Positions 24,599 through 34,028 of a stretch of DNA of 64,000 bases are shown in pieces. The DNA comes from AC-32 sp963728765 (lineage in GTDB: Bacteria > Actinomycetota > Thermoleophilia > Gaiellales > Gaiellaceae): the NCBI GenBank assembly GCA_963728765.1, contig CAVSKX010000001.1:310001-374000 (forward strand). The letters run 5' to 3'. Both the position numbers and the translations under genes were made by a program. Position 1 is the stretch's first letter. The number at the start of each line of letters is the position of its first letter. The notes under the pieces were generated by a model. The model was not told the origin of the DNA and did no database searches. It saw only the letters and a program-made list of their open reading frames with translations.

Positions 24599-25933
24599 TC
24601 ACGCCAGCTCGCGGGCTGCCTCGTTGAAGACGGCCGTGTGGCGGTCGACGTCCTCCTCGGTCGTGGCCGGTGACATCAGCGCCATGTTGTGGAACGGGGT
24701 CAGCAGGATCCCGCGGTTGAGCGCGTAGAGGTGGATCAGGCGGTCGAGCAGCGCGTCTCCTCCGGCCGCCGCGTCGCTGCCGGTGCGGGGGCGCTCGGCC
24801 CGGAAGAGGTATTCGACCCGGCAGCCGAGCCTCGTCACGTGCCACGGGAGGCCGTGCCGCTCGATCGCTTCGGCGACCCCGCGCTCGAACCGCTCGCCCA
24901 GAGCGATCATCCGCTCGAAGGCTTCGTCCGTGAGCACCTCAGCAAGTGTCGCGCGGGTGGCGGCGAGCGAGAGCACGTTCGCCGCGACGGTGCCACCGAT
25001 CCCGCCCACGTCCGCGCGCTCGTCGGCCGGCAGCAGCTCCTCCAGCCGCTCCGCGACGTCGGCGGAGAAGCCGTAGGCGGCGGCCGGAATCCCGCCGGCG
25101 ATCGGCTTCCCGATCGTGAGCAGGTCCGGCTCGAGCCCGTACGCAGCGGTGTAGCCGCCCGGCCCCGCGCAGATCGTGTGCGTCTCGTCGATGATCAGCA
25201 GCGTCCCGGTGTCGCGCGTCGCGGCACGCAGCGCGTCGTGGAAGCCGGGCTCCGCGAGGACGATGCCGATGTTCGTCAGCGCCGGCTCGGCGAGGACACA
25301 CGCGACGTCGCCGTGCGCCAGCTCCCGCTCCAGCTCCTCGGCGTCGTTCCACTCCACGACGCGCGTCGTCTCGTCGAGCGGCACCGGCGGCCCGACGTTC
25401 CCCTCACGCGCGGCGACCGAGCCGTCCCGCAACGTCGCCACCGTCTCGTCGACGGAGCCGTGATAGCACCAGTTGAAGACGAGGATCTTCGGCCGCCCGG
25501 TGAGCTCTCGGGCGAGGCGGATCGCGAAGCGGTTGGCGTCGGTCGCGGTCAGCGCGAACTGCCAGCGCGCGAGGCCGAAGCGGCGCGTCAGCTCGCGCCC
25601 GACCCAGAGCGCGTCCTCGCTCGGCAGCATCAGCGTGATCCCCTTGGCCGCCTGCTCGCGGACGGCGCCCACCGTCGGCTCCGGCGAGTGGCCGGTCATG
25701 GCCGCGGTGTCGCCGAGGCAGAAGTCGACGTACTCGTGCCCGTCGACGTCCGTGAAGCGTGCGCCCTGCGCCTCCGCCGCGAAGACCGGGAAGCCGCCGG
25801 GCCAGCGGATCATCCACGGCATCGGCACCCCGCTCAGCAGCGGGCCCTTCGCCTCCTCCGCCAGCTCGCGGGAGCGCGGGTGCTCCCGCTCGAAGTGCTC
25901 CAGCTCACGCTCGAGCAGCGCCTCCGCGCTCAC
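24599..25933 (-). CDS. Class-III aminotransferase (glutamate-1-semialdehyde aminomutase-like)
   Basis: This 444-aa PLP enzyme has FTDVDGHEYVDFCLGD near residue 60, a phosphate-binding segment around TATDANRFAIRLAR, LIIDETHTICAGPGGY (PLP-contact Asp) and LLTIGKPIAGGIPAAAYGF with the Schiff-base Lys near residue 276. It resembles GSA aminomutase or beta-amino-acid aminotransferases rather than HemL itself: the N-terminus and active-site Ser/Thr context differ. Its start overlaps the stop of the upstream MFS gene by 4 nt. Opposite-strand neighbours handle peptides and amino acids, so amino-donor catabolism is plausible. Confidence 0.85.
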   Translation of the reverse strand: MSAEALLERELEHFEREHPRSRELAEEAKGPLLSGVPMPWMIRWPGGFPVFAAEAQGARFTDVDGHEYVDFCLGDTAAMTGHSPEPTVGAVREQAAKGITLMLPSEDALWVGRELTRRFGLARWQFALTATDANRFAIRLARELTGRPKILVFNWCYHGSVDETVATLRDGSVAAREGNVGPPVPLDETTRVVEWNDAEELERELAHGDVACVLAEPALTNIGIVLAEPGFHDALRAATRDTGTLLIIDETHTICAGPGGYTAAYGLEPDLLTIGKPIAGGIPAAAYGFSADVAERLEELLPADERADVGGIGGTVAANVLSLAATRATLAEVLTDEAFERMIALGERFERGVAEAIERHGLPWHVTRLGCRVEYLFRAERPRTGSDAAAGGDALLDRLIHLYALNRGILLTPFHNMALMSPATTEEDVDRHTAVFNEAARELA

Positions 25934-27093
25934 CGGCGCACCGCCGCCAGGGCAACCACGCTCACAGCCGCCCAGCCTGCCAGGTAGAGGAAGGCCGCGC
26001 GCGGGGAGACGAGCGTCCAGAGCGCGCCGGCGACCGCGGAGGCGGCGAGGTTGGCGAAGCTCTGGATCGTCGCGAGCGCGCCGAACGCCGAGCCGAGCAG
26101 CTCCGGCGGTGCGAGCAGCGCGACGGCCGCGCCCTGGGCCGTCTCGACGGCGCCCTTGCCCGTCCCCGAGAGCGCGAACAGCGCCGCAATCAGCGCGACG
26201 CTCGAGCCGGCGAGGGCGAAGCCGACGAACGCGGCGAGCGCGCCGAACGCGCCGACGACGAGCACCGCCGTCGCGCCTCGCCGGTCGGTCACGTGCCCCG
26301 CCGGGACGCTGATCACCATCGCGGCGGCGTTGTAGACCGCGTAGAGGACGACCGCGAGCCGCACCGCCGAGTCGTGGCCGCGGTCGGGCGTGAACAGGTC
26401 GGTCGCACGCAGGATCAGCAGGGTCGCGGCGACGTTGCCGAGCTCGAACGCCGTCACCGCGCCGAGCAGCCGGCCGAGCCGACCGTGCAGCACCGGCCTG
26501 ATGCGGATCCGCACCGGCGGACGCTCATGCCGCTCCAACCGCCGCGCGGAGCGCACGGCGATGAAGATTGCGAGCGCTGCTAGCAGGCCCGGGATGACCG
26601 AGAGCAGGATCGCCTCCCGTACGCCGACGACCGCGATCAGCCCGAGCGCGAGCAGCGGCCCGACGATCGCGCCCGCGTTGTCCATCGCCCGCTCGAACCC
26701 GTACGCGCGGCCGTAGACCTCGGGCTCGACGACGTCCGTCAGCAACGCGTTACGCGACGGCGTCCGCAGGCCGCGCGAGAGCCACGCGCCGGCGCGCAGG
26801 ACACCGACCTGCCACACCGCGGTGGCAGCGCCGATCAGCGCGCTGAGGACCGCGGTCGCCGTGTAGCCGCCCATCGCGGTCGCTCGGCGACGGCCCGGGT
26901 CGTCCGCAAGCGCGCCGCCCGCCAGCTTCGCGGCTCCTGCGACCCCGTCGGCGATGCCCTCGATCGTCCCGAGCGCCGCCGCCGGCGCGCCGAGGGTCGT
27001 CGTCAGCAACGAGGGCAGAAGCGCCGTCGGCACCTCGTGGCTGACGTCAGACAGGAAGCTCGCGACGCCGATTCCGGCGACGCCGCGGTTCAG
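25930..27093 (-). CDS. Major facilitator superfamily transporter (start uncertain)
   Basis: This is a membrane transporter of about 388 residues with 11-12 hydrophobic segments. The conserved loop between TM2 and TM3 reads GALADDPGRRRATAMGGY, and GHVTDRRGATAVLV marks the second half. FLSDVSHEVPTALLPSLL at the N-terminus is a hallmark of a drug/multi-function MFS subgroup. The frame has no ATG, GTG or TTG just before residue LNRGV. The CTG at 27093 is the best guess, otherwise a start far upstream in non-conserved sequence. It runs directly into the aminotransferase and is divergent from the P1 peptidase. Confidence 0.8.
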   Translation of the reverse strand: MNRGVAGIGVASFLSDVSHEVPTALLPSLLTTTLGAPAAALGTIEGIADGVAGAAKLAGGALADDPGRRRATAMGGYTATAVLSALIGAATAVWQVGVLRAGAWLSRGLRTPSRNALLTDVVEPEVYGRAYGFERAMDNAGAIVGPLLALGLIAVVGVREAILLSVIPGLLAALAIFIAVRSARRLERHERPPVRIRIRPVLHGRLGRLLGAVTAFELGNVAATLLILRATDLFTPDRGHDSAVRLAVVLYAVYNAAAMVISVPAGHVTDRRGATAVLVVGAFGALAAFVGFALAGSSVALIAALFALSGTGKGAVETAQGAAVALLAPPELLGSAFGALATIQSFANLAASAVAGALWTLVSPRAAFLYLAGWAAVSVVALAAVRR

Positions 27094-27189
27094 CCAGCGA
27101 CGATGTGCGCCCAGATCTCGGCGGCCGGCTAGTGGAGCAGGCAGCGATCGCTCCAGACGACCGGCATGGAAAGCTCCACCCGGCGACTC

Positions 27190-27195
27190 TACAGT
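27190..27195 (+). promoter_or_regulatory. Candidate -10 element for leaderless P1 peptidase gene
   Basis: TACAGT lies 6 nt before the GTG at 27202 with no Shine-Dalgarno sequence. It matches the spacing seen at 3114 and 38505. Confidence 0.3.
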
Positions 27196-27201
27196 CCTCT
27201 C

Positions 27202-28251
27202 GTGCCCGACGGCCCTCCCGACCCCAGAGGCCCGAGGCCGCGCGAGCTCGGCATCCGGATCGGCGAGCTCGAACCCGGCCCGACCGACTCGATCGCCGAC
27301 GTCGACGGTGTGCGTGTCGGCCACGTGACGGTCTGGCGCGACGAGCCCGACCCCCCGGAGGGCCGCGGCGTCGCGCGCACGGGCGTGACGGCGGTCGTGC
27401 CGCCCTCGCTGCCGCTTCCGGCCGGAGTCGCCGTGCTCAACGGGCTGGGTGAGCTGACTTGCTCGCACGAGATCCGCGAGTGGGGACTGATCGGGACGCC
27501 GGTCTACCTGACGGCGACGATGGCCGTCGGTCGCGTCTACGACGGGGCGGTGGAGGTCGCTGTGCGGGACGACCCGCGCATCGGTGTCGAGGAGGTGGTC
27601 ATCCCGGTCGTCGGCGAGTGCGACGACAGCCACCTCAGCGAGGCACGTCTCGTGCAGGTCGAGGCGGCCGACGTGGCGCGCGCCGTCGATTCCGCCTCCG
27701 GGTGGCCCTTCGCGGAGGGCGCGGTCGGAGCGGGCACGGGGATGAGCTGCCTCGGCTGGAAGGGCGGCATCGGCACCGCGAGCCGCACCGCCGGACGGCA
27801 CACCGTGGGCGTGCTGCTGCTCGCGAACTTCGGCGGAGCGAGGGACTTGACCGTCGCAGGAGTCCCGGTCGGGCGACACCTCCCCGGGGGCGGCCGCGCA
27901 GCCCCGGCCGGGAGCTGCATCGTGGTCGTGGCGACCGACGCGCCGCTGAGCCCGGCGTCGCTCGAGCGTGTCGCCCGTCGCGCAGGCCTCGGCCTCGCAC
28001 GCGTCGGATCGGTTGCCTACCACGGGAGCGGCGAAATCTTCATCGCGTTTTCGACCTCGCCAGGCGGCGTGCTCCTGGACGGGCGTGAGCTCGACGGCCT
28101 CTTCCCGGCGACTGTGGAGGCGACCGAGGGAGCGGTGGTGAACGCACTCTGGGCGGCGCCTGACGTCACCGGCCGCGAGGGGCGCATCGAGCGCGGGCTG
28201 CCGCACGAGGAGACGCTCGAGCTCCTCCGCGCACACGGAGCGCTCGCGTGA
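27202..28251 (+). CDS. P1-family peptidase S58 (DmpA-like aminopeptidase/beta-peptidyl hydrolase)
   Basis: This 349-aa N-terminal-nucleophile hydrolase is made as a precursor that cuts itself before a catalytic Ser. The N-terminal part has TDSIADVDGVRVGHVTVW, then CSHEIREWGLIGTPVYLT. The cleavage site and new N-terminus are in APAGSCIVVVATDAPL near residue 240, with Ser as nucleophile. Such enzymes release N-terminal D-Ala or beta-amino-acid residues. The GTG at 27202 is a likely leaderless start. Its stop overlaps the next gene (GTGA). Confidence 0.9.
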   Translation: MPDGPPDPRGPRPRELGIRIGELEPGPTDSIADVDGVRVGHVTVWRDEPDPPEGRGVARTGVTAVVPPSLPLPAGVAVLNGLGELTCSHEIREWGLIGTPVYLTATMAVGRVYDGAVEVAVRDDPRIGVEEVVIPVVGECDDSHLSEARLVQVEAADVARAVDSASGWPFAEGAVGAGTGMSCLGWKGGIGTASRTAGRHTVGVLLLANFGGARDLTVAGVPVGRHLPGGGRAAPAGSCIVVVATDAPLSPASLERVARRAGLGLARVGSVAYHGSGEIFIAFSTSPGGVLLDGRELDGLFPATVEATEGAVVNALWAAPDVTGREGRIERGLPHEETLELLRAHGALA

Positions 28252-29420
28252 AGGTGCTCGTGATCGGAACCGGCGGCGTCGGCAGCGCTGCCGCCGCAGT
28301 GGCGCAGAGGCGCGACTTCTTCGAGCGGATGACCTTCGCCGACCTCGACCCGGCCAGGCCGCAGGCGCTCGCCGAGCGGCTCGGCGACGAGCGCTTCGCG
28401 GCGGCGCAGGTCGACGCCTCCGACCAGGCAAGCGTCGCCGCACTCGCGCGCGACCACGACGTCGTCCTGAACGCGACCGACCCGCGCTTCAACCTGCCGA
28501 TCTTCGAGGCCGCCTTCGAGACGCGCTGCACCTACCTCGACATGGCGATGTCGCTCTCGAGGCCGGGCACGCTACTCGGGCAGGAGCAGCTCGACCAGCA
28601 CGGGCGCTGGGAAGACGCGAGCCTGCTGGCGCTGGTCGGGATCGGCGTCGAGCCCGGCCTGTCCGACGTCTTCGCCCGCTACGCGGCCGACCACCTCTTC
28701 GCCTCGATCAACGAGGTGGCCGTGCGCGACGGGGCCAACCTCGCCGTGGACGGCTACGACTTCGCGCCGACCTTCTCGATCTGGACGACGATCGAGGAGT
28801 GCCTCAATCCGCCGCTCGTCTGGGAGCGCGAGCGCGGCTGGTACACGACCGAGCCCTTCAGCGAGCCGGAGGTCTTCGACTTCCCGGAAGGGATCGGGCC
28901 GCTCGAGTGCGTCAACGTCGAGCACGAGGAGGTCGTGCTCGTTCCGCGCTGGGTCGATTGCCGCCGCGTCACCTTCAAGTACGGCCTGGGCGAGGAGTTC
29001 ATCGACGTGCTGAAGACGCTGCACAAGCTCGGCCTCGACTCGACCGAGCCCGTGTCCGTGCGCGGGGTCGAGGTCGCGCCGCGCGACGTGGTGGCGGCGG
29101 CGCTGCCGGACCCGGCGACGCTCGGCGACCGGATGCACGGCAAGACCTGCGCGGGCACCTTCGTCACCGGCACGGGGATAGACGGGCAGCCGCGCGCGAC
29201 CTACCTGTACCACGTCTCCGACAACGAGCAGACGATGCGCGAGTACGGCTCGCAGGCCGTCGTGCTGCAGACCGCGCTGAGTCCGGTCGTCGCCCTCGAG
29301 CTGCTCGCAAACGGCGTCTGGAGCGGCGCCGGCGTGCTCGGGCCCGAGGCCTTCGACGCGGTGCCGTTCCTCGACCTGCTCACCGCCTACGGCGAGCCGT
29401 GGAAGCAGATCGACCGCTAG
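28248..29420 (+). CDS. Saccharopine dehydrogenase-family NAD(P)-binding protein
   Basis: This 390-aa soluble oxidoreductase has the Rossmann motif VLVIGTGGVGSAAAAVA at the N-terminus, and VVLNATDPRFNLPIFEAAFE followed by CTYLDMAMS at the usual second-strand region. A long C-terminal catalytic half carries TCAGTFVTGTG. It belongs to the saccharopine/homospermidine dehydrogenase superfamily, and the substrate is probably an amino-acid adduct. It is coupled by 4 nt to the P1 peptidase and overlaps the start of the following cyclase gene, making a three-gene operon. Confidence 0.82.
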   Translation: MKVLVIGTGGVGSAAAAVAQRRDFFERMTFADLDPARPQALAERLGDERFAAAQVDASDQASVAALARDHDVVLNATDPRFNLPIFEAAFETRCTYLDMAMSLSRPGTLLGQEQLDQHGRWEDASLLALVGIGVEPGLSDVFARYAADHLFASINEVAVRDGANLAVDGYDFAPTFSIWTTIEECLNPPLVWERERGWYTTEPFSEPEVFDFPEGIGPLECVNVEHEEVVLVPRWVDCRRVTFKYGLGEEFIDVLKTLHKLGLDSTEPVSVRGVEVAPRDVVAAALPDPATLGDRMHGKTCAGTFVTGTGIDGQPRATYLYHVSDNEQTMREYGSQAVVLQTALSPVVALELLANGVWSGAGVLGPEAFDAVPFLDLLTAYGEPWKQIDR

Positions 29421-30784
29421 GCCGCGGCGCCGCGCACCCGCTCTGGCCGCTGTTCGTGCTCATCGTCGGCGCGGCCGTGCTCGTGCTGGTGCTCGCGCAC
29501 CCGGCGGTCGACGAGAGCTGGGAGAACCACCCGGCGCACTTCTGGCTCGTGCTCACGGCGGCGGCGATCAACGTCGCGCTCGGCTACGCGGTCGGCGTGG
29601 CGGCGCGGCGGCGGCGCGACGCGCGGCTGTTCCTGGTCTCGCTCGCCTTCGTCTCCGCCGCGGGCTTCCTCGGGCTGCACGCGCTCGCGACACCTGGAGT
29701 GCTGATCGGCAAGAACGCGGGCTTCGAGCTCGCAACGCCGGTCGGCCTCGTGGTCGCGGGCCTCTTCGCGGCGGCGTCGGGGCTGCCGCTGCGGCCGCGC
29801 GCTGCCGAGCGCGTCCTGGGCTCGGCCTGGCTTCTCACCGGTGGGCTCATCGTGCTGATGGCCGTCTGGGCGGCGATCTCGCTCGCCGAGGTCCGGCCGC
29901 TTTCCGGCGAGCTGGGAACGGAGCAGCTGGACGGCTGGCAGATCACGCTGGCCGCGATCGGCGTCGTCCTCTACACGGCCGCCGCGATCGGCTACTACCG
30001 GCTCTACCGCCGCCGGCGCGAGCCCTTCCTGCTGGTCATCGCGGTCGCGTTCGCGCTGCTCGCCGAGGCGATGCTCACTATCGCCTGGGCCCGGAACTGG
30101 CGCGTCTCGTGGTGGGAATGGCACCTGCTGATGCTGGTCGCCTTCGTGACCATCGCGATCAGCGCCCGCACCGAGTGGCACGAGGAGCGCTTCAGCCCGC
30201 TCTACCTCGACGAGACGCTCGCGGGGACGCGTGAGGTCAGTGTCCTGTTCGCCGACCTGCAGGGCTTCACGTCGTATGCGGAGCAGACCACGCCGGCGCG
30301 CGTGGCCGCGATGCTGAACGGCTACTACGGCCGCCTCGTGCCGCTGCTCGAGGCCGAGGGCGGAGTGGTGCATCAGATCATCGGCGACGCGGTGATGGTC
30401 ATCTTCAACCAGAACGGCGACCAGCCCGACCACGCAGCGCGGGCGGCTCGCACGGCGCTCTCCTTCCAGGCCGCCGCCGCACAGCTCGCGGACGCGCACC
30501 CCGAGTGGCCGCGCTTCCGCGCAGCCGTGAACAGCGGCGAGGCGCTCGCCGGGCTCGTGGGTGGCCCGAGCGGCCACCGCAAGCACGGCGTCGTCGGCGA
30601 CACCGTCAACCTCGCGGCGCGCCTCGAAGCGCAGGCGCCGGTCGGCGGGGTCGTGATCGGCGCGGAGACCTCCGCGGCACTTTCGGCGGGAGCCGTCGTC
30701 GAGCGGCTGCCGCCGCTGGAGGTGAAGGGCAAGGACGAGCCGGTCGAGGCCTACCTGCTGCACAGGTTGGGGCCCGACGCATAG
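29399..30784 (+). CDS. Membrane-anchored class III adenylate/guanylate cyclase
   Basis: This 461-aa protein has seven or eight hydrophobic segments in residues 15-255, then a cytoplasmic class III cyclase domain. SVLFADLQGFTSYAEQ (first metal Asp) is near residue 281, IIGDAVMVIFNQ holds the second Asp, and VVGDTVNLAARLEAQ supplies the transition-state Asn and Arg. All catalytic residues are present. The start is best placed at the GTG 29399, inside the preceding gene; the alternative is GTG 29456. The neighbouring LysR regulator begins one base after its stop. Confidence 0.82.
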   Translation: MEADRPLGRGAAHPLWPLFVLIVGAAVLVLVLAHPAVDESWENHPAHFWLVLTAAAINVALGYAVGVAARRRRDARLFLVSLAFVSAAGFLGLHALATPGVLIGKNAGFELATPVGLVVAGLFAAASGLPLRPRAAERVLGSAWLLTGGLIVLMAVWAAISLAEVRPLSGELGTEQLDGWQITLAAIGVVLYTAAAIGYYRLYRRRREPFLLVIAVAFALLAEAMLTIAWARNWRVSWWEWHLLMLVAFVTIAISARTEWHEERFSPLYLDETLAGTREVSVLFADLQGFTSYAEQTTPARVAAMLNGYYGRLVPLLEAEGGVVHQIIGDAVMVIFNQNGDQPDHAARAARTALSFQAAAAQLADAHPEWPRFRAAVNSGEALAGLVGGPSGHRKHGVVGDTVNLAARLEAQAPVGGVVIGAETSAALSAGAVVERLPPLEVKGKDEPVEAYLLHRLGPDA

Positions 30785-31672
30785 ATGCAGCTCGAGCTCC
30801 GCCACCTGCGCTACTTCCTCGCGGTCGCCGAGGAGCTGAACTTCAGCCGCGCCGCCGAGCGCCTGCACATCGCCCAGCCGGCGCTGTCGGCCCAGATCCG
30901 CTCGCTGGAGACGCAGCTCGGCACCGAGCTCTTCAGCCGCACTACGCGCAAGGTCGACCTGACCCCCGCCGGCGAGCTGCTGCTCGCCGACGCGCGCGAC
31001 ATCGTCGAGCGCGCCGACCGCGCGGCCGCGAAAGTCGCCGCGGCGGGCCGCAGCGACCGCGGCGCTGTGCGGGTCGCCTTCGCCGCCCATGCCGCCGGTG
31101 AGGCGAGCACCGAGATCTTCCGCCGCTTCGCGGAGAAGCACCCGGCAATCGAGGTCGAGCTCGTGGAGTCGTCCACCCTCGAAGGGCTCCAGCGGCTCGT
31201 CGCTGACCACCAGGCCGACGCCTCCTTTGCCTGGCTGCCGATCCTCGACGAGCAGCTCGACAGTCTCGTCGTGTTCTCGGAGGGGAAAGCCGTGGGCATG
31301 CGCCCCGAGCACCCGCTCGCCTCGCAGGAGGAGATCCGGCCCGCCGATCTCGGGACGGTCCCGATCGTCGCGCCATGGGAGCACTACTCGCCCGAGACGG
31401 TCGCGTACTGGCTCGGCCCGTTTCGCGGGGAGCGGACGGCCATCGACCTCGACGCGACGAGCGTAGACGAGTGCCTGTCTCTGGTCGCTCGCGGGCTTGC
31501 GGTCTACGTGGTGCCCGAGTCCGTGCAGCGCTTTTACGGCCGCCCGGACATCGTCTACCGGCCGCTGACCGGCGTCGAGCCGGCCAGCGTCGCGCTCGTC
31601 TGGCACCGGGAGACCCAGAACGCCGCGGTCGACGCGTTCGTCCGGGTGACGCGCGAGGTCCCCCGGATTTAG
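30785..31672 (+). CDS. LysR-family transcriptional regulator
   Basis: This 295-aa regulator has the classic N-terminal HTH: LRHLRYFLAVAEELNFSRAA then RLHIAQPALSAQIRSLETQLG. A periplasmic-binding-protein-like effector domain occupies residues 90-290. The ATG immediately follows the cyclase stop (TAGATG), so it is transcribed with the peptidase/dehydrogenase/cyclase genes unless it has its own promoter. It may control the divergent MFS-aminotransferase operon, but no T-N11-A site was identified with confidence. Confidence 0.9.
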   Translation: MQLELRHLRYFLAVAEELNFSRAAERLHIAQPALSAQIRSLETQLGTELFSRTTRKVDLTPAGELLLADARDIVERADRAAAKVAAAGRSDRGAVRVAFAAHAAGEASTEIFRRFAEKHPAIEVELVESSTLEGLQRLVADHQADASFAWLPILDEQLDSLVVFSEGKAVGMRPEHPLASQEEIRPADLGTVPIVAPWEHYSPETVAYWLGPFRGERTAIDLDATSVDECLSLVARGLAVYVVPESVQRFYGRPDIVYRPLTGVEPASVALVWHRETQNAAVDAFVRVTREVPRI

Positions 31673-31678
31673 ATGCCC

Positions 31679-31721
31679 GCGCGATAAATCGCGCCCCGGA
31701 TCCGTATTTCACTTCCGGGGC
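31679..31721 (+). terminator. Two adjacent hairpins after lysR
   Basis: GCGCGAT-AA-ATCGCGC at 31679-31694 is followed by CCCCGGA paired with TCCGGGG across 31694-31721. There is no U-run. They separate the LysR gene from the MMPL transporter and may end transcription or be operators. Confidence 0.35.
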
Positions 31722-31808
31722 GGAGGCGGCTACGGTCGGTGCAGATCGCGCACACGCTCCCGCCGGCTGAGCCCCGGGGCGGCGCGAGAAGCAACGGAAG
31801 GAGGAACC

Positions 31809-34028
31809 ATGGCTGCCACCAGCCACACGACCGCGCGCGGTCCGCGGAACCTCGCGGCGCGCATGGGGCGCTGGAGCGCCGCCCACCGCAAGCTCGCAGT
31901 GCTCGCGTGGCTCGCCTTCGTCCTGGCCGCGCTCGTCCTCGGCGGCGCGTTCGGGACAAAGAGTCTCAGCGATGCCGACGGTCAGTCAGGGGAGGCCGGT
32001 CGCGCGGCGAAGCTGTTTGCCGCCGCCGGGCTCGACGACGGAGATCCCGAGAGCGTGCTCGTCCAGAGCCACACGCTGCGTGCGAGCGACCCGGAGTTCA
32101 TCGACACGGTCCGTGACGTCGAGCGCGCGCTCGCGCGCGAGCCCGGTGTCGGCGAGCTGTACTCGCCGTACGGCACGAGTCGCGGTCGCATCTCGGCGGA
32201 CCGCCACTCGGCGCTGATCGGGTTCCGCCTCGGGGTTCAGCCCGACGCGCGCGGAAGACCCGTGAGCCTGACCGCGGTGCTCGACGCGGTCGAGCGCACC
32301 GCCCGAGAGCGCCCGGGCTTCTATATCGGCGAGTACGGCGACGCGAGCCTGGACAAAGCGATCGCCGACACGAACGGCCGCGACTTCCACCGCGCGGAGC
32401 TGCTCTCGATCCCGCTCTCGCTCGCGATCCTGCTCGTCGCGTTCGGCGCCATCGTCGCAGCCTTCGTTCCCGTGCTACTGGCGCTGACCGCCGTTGCGGC
32501 GGCGGTCGGGCTGCTCGCCTTCCCGAGCCACATCTGGCCTGCGGACGATGCCGCCAACTCCGTGATCCTGCTGATCGGGCTTGCGGTCGGCGTCGACTAC
32601 TCGCTGTTCTACATCCGGCGTGAGCGCGAGGAACGTGCGCACGGAAGGAGCCCGGGGAAGGCGCTCGAGGTCGCGGCCGAAACCTCGGGCCGCGCCGTGC
32701 TCCTCTCCGGGCTCACCGTCCTGATCGCGATGGCCGGCATGTTCGTGACCGGCAACAAGGAGCTGACCTCGGTCGGCGTCGGCGCGATGCTGGTCGTGGC
32801 CACGGCGGTGGCCGGCTCGCTGACCGTGCTGCCAGCACTGCTCTCGCTGCTCGGCTACCGGATCGAGCGCGGGCGGCTGCCGTTCCTCGGCAAGCGGCGC
32901 GGCCGACCCTCGGCGCTCATCAGCCCGATCGTCGATCGCGTCCTCCGCCGGCCCTTGGTCTCGCTCCTGGTCGGCGGCGGGTTCCTCGTCCTGCTCGCGG
33001 TGCCCGCCTTCGCGCTGCACACGAACAACGCGGGCGAGACGGCGCTGCCGCAGGGCCTGAAGATCACCGACACCTACGAGCGCATCGAGCGTGCGTTCCC
33101 CGGCGGGGGCCAGCCCGCCTACGTCGTGCTCGAGGCGCGCGACGTCACGGCGCCGGCGATCCGGGCGGCTGTCGGCGAGCTCCGGCGGCGCGCGTTGGCC
33201 TCGGGTGAGCTGCGCAACCCCGTCACCGTCCGGGCGAACGAGGAGCGAACGGTCGCCGCGATCTCGATCGGCCTGGTCGGCTCCGGGACCGATGCGCGCT
33301 CCGAGCACGCCCTCGAGTTGCTGCGAACACGGCTCGTGCCGGGAACCCTCGGCGCGGTGCCCGGTGTAGAAGCACACGTGGGCGGGCTGACGGCCGAGTC
33401 GAAGGACTTCAACGACCTGCTCAAGCGGCGGGCGCCGCTGGTGTTCGCCTTCGTGCTCGGGCTCGCCTTCGTGCTGCTGCTCGCGGCCTTCCGCTCGGTG
33501 GTCGTCGCGGCGAAGGCGATCGTGCTGAACCTCCTCTCGGTCGGCGCGGCCTACGGGCTGCTAGTGGCCGTCTTCCAGTGGGGCTGGGGCGAGTCGCTGC
33601 TCGGCTTCGAGTCGACGGGTGGCATCACCTCGTGGCTGCCGCTCTTCCTGTTCGTCGTCCTGTTCGGCTTGTCGATGGACTACCACGTGTTCATCCTCAC
33701 GCGGGTGCGCGAGGCGGTCGACCGCGGGCTGCCGACGGAGAGGGCGGTGTCGCAGGTCGTGAGCTCGACCGCCGGGACGGTGACGAGCGCGGCGCTCGTG
33801 ATGGTCGCCGTCTTCTCCGTCTTTGCCACGCTCTCCCAGATCCAGCTCAAGCAGCTCGGCGTAGGGCTGGCCGCGGCGATCTTGATCGACGCGACAATCG
33901 TGCGGGTAGTCGTGCTGCCTGCGTCGATGAAGCTGCTCGGGCGCTGGAACTGGTACCTGCCCGCCTGGCTCGACTGGCTGCCGCGCCCGTCGGACCTGCC
34001 CTGCGCGCCTGCGGCGGCCGAGGCGTGA
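31809..34028 (+). CDS. MMPL-family RND transporter
   Basis: This 739-aa inner-membrane transporter has the duplicated RND layout. TM1 is followed by a periplasmic loop, then a block of five or six TMs (residues 190-350), a second loop, and a second block (530-710). The proton-relay-type motifs LIGLAVGVDYSLFYIRREREE and VLFGLSMDYHVFILTRVREAV contain the conserved Asp-Tyr pairs. Substrates of the family are lipids, siderophores or drugs. It has an RBS (GGAAGGAGG) and ends overlapping a beta-propeller gene by GTGA. Confidence 0.9.
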   Translation: MAATSHTTARGPRNLAARMGRWSAAHRKLAVLAWLAFVLAALVLGGAFGTKSLSDADGQSGEAGRAAKLFAAAGLDDGDPESVLVQSHTLRASDPEFIDTVRDVERALAREPGVGELYSPYGTSRGRISADRHSALIGFRLGVQPDARGRPVSLTAVLDAVERTARERPGFYIGEYGDASLDKAIADTNGRDFHRAELLSIPLSLAILLVAFGAIVAAFVPVLLALTAVAAAVGLLAFPSHIWPADDAANSVILLIGLAVGVDYSLFYIRREREERAHGRSPGKALEVAAETSGRAVLLSGLTVLIAMAGMFVTGNKELTSVGVGAMLVVATAVAGSLTVLPALLSLLGYRIERGRLPFLGKRRGRPSALISPIVDRVLRRPLVSLLVGGGFLVLLAVPAFALHTNNAGETALPQGLKITDTYERIERAFPGGGQPAYVVLEARDVTAPAIRAAVGELRRRALASGELRNPVTVRANEERTVAAISIGLVGSGTDARSEHALELLRTRLVPGTLGAVPGVEAHVGGLTAESKDFNDLLKRRAPLVFAFVLGLAFVLLLAAFRSVVVAAKAIVLNLLSVGAAYGLLVAVFQWGWGESLLGFESTGGITSWLPLFLFVVLFGLSMDYHVFILTRVREAVDRGLPTERAVSQVVSSTAGTVTSAALVMVAVFSVFATLSQIQLKQLGVGLAAAILIDATIVRVVVLPASMKLLGRWNWYLPAWLDWLPRPSDLPCAPAAAEA

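Noticed and set aside
27110..28443. Minus-strand extension of the MFS frame across 27.1-28.4 kb
   Set aside because: The sequence there is Arg/Ala/Asp-rich and unlike any protein, and the plus strand encodes a conserved P1 peptidase.
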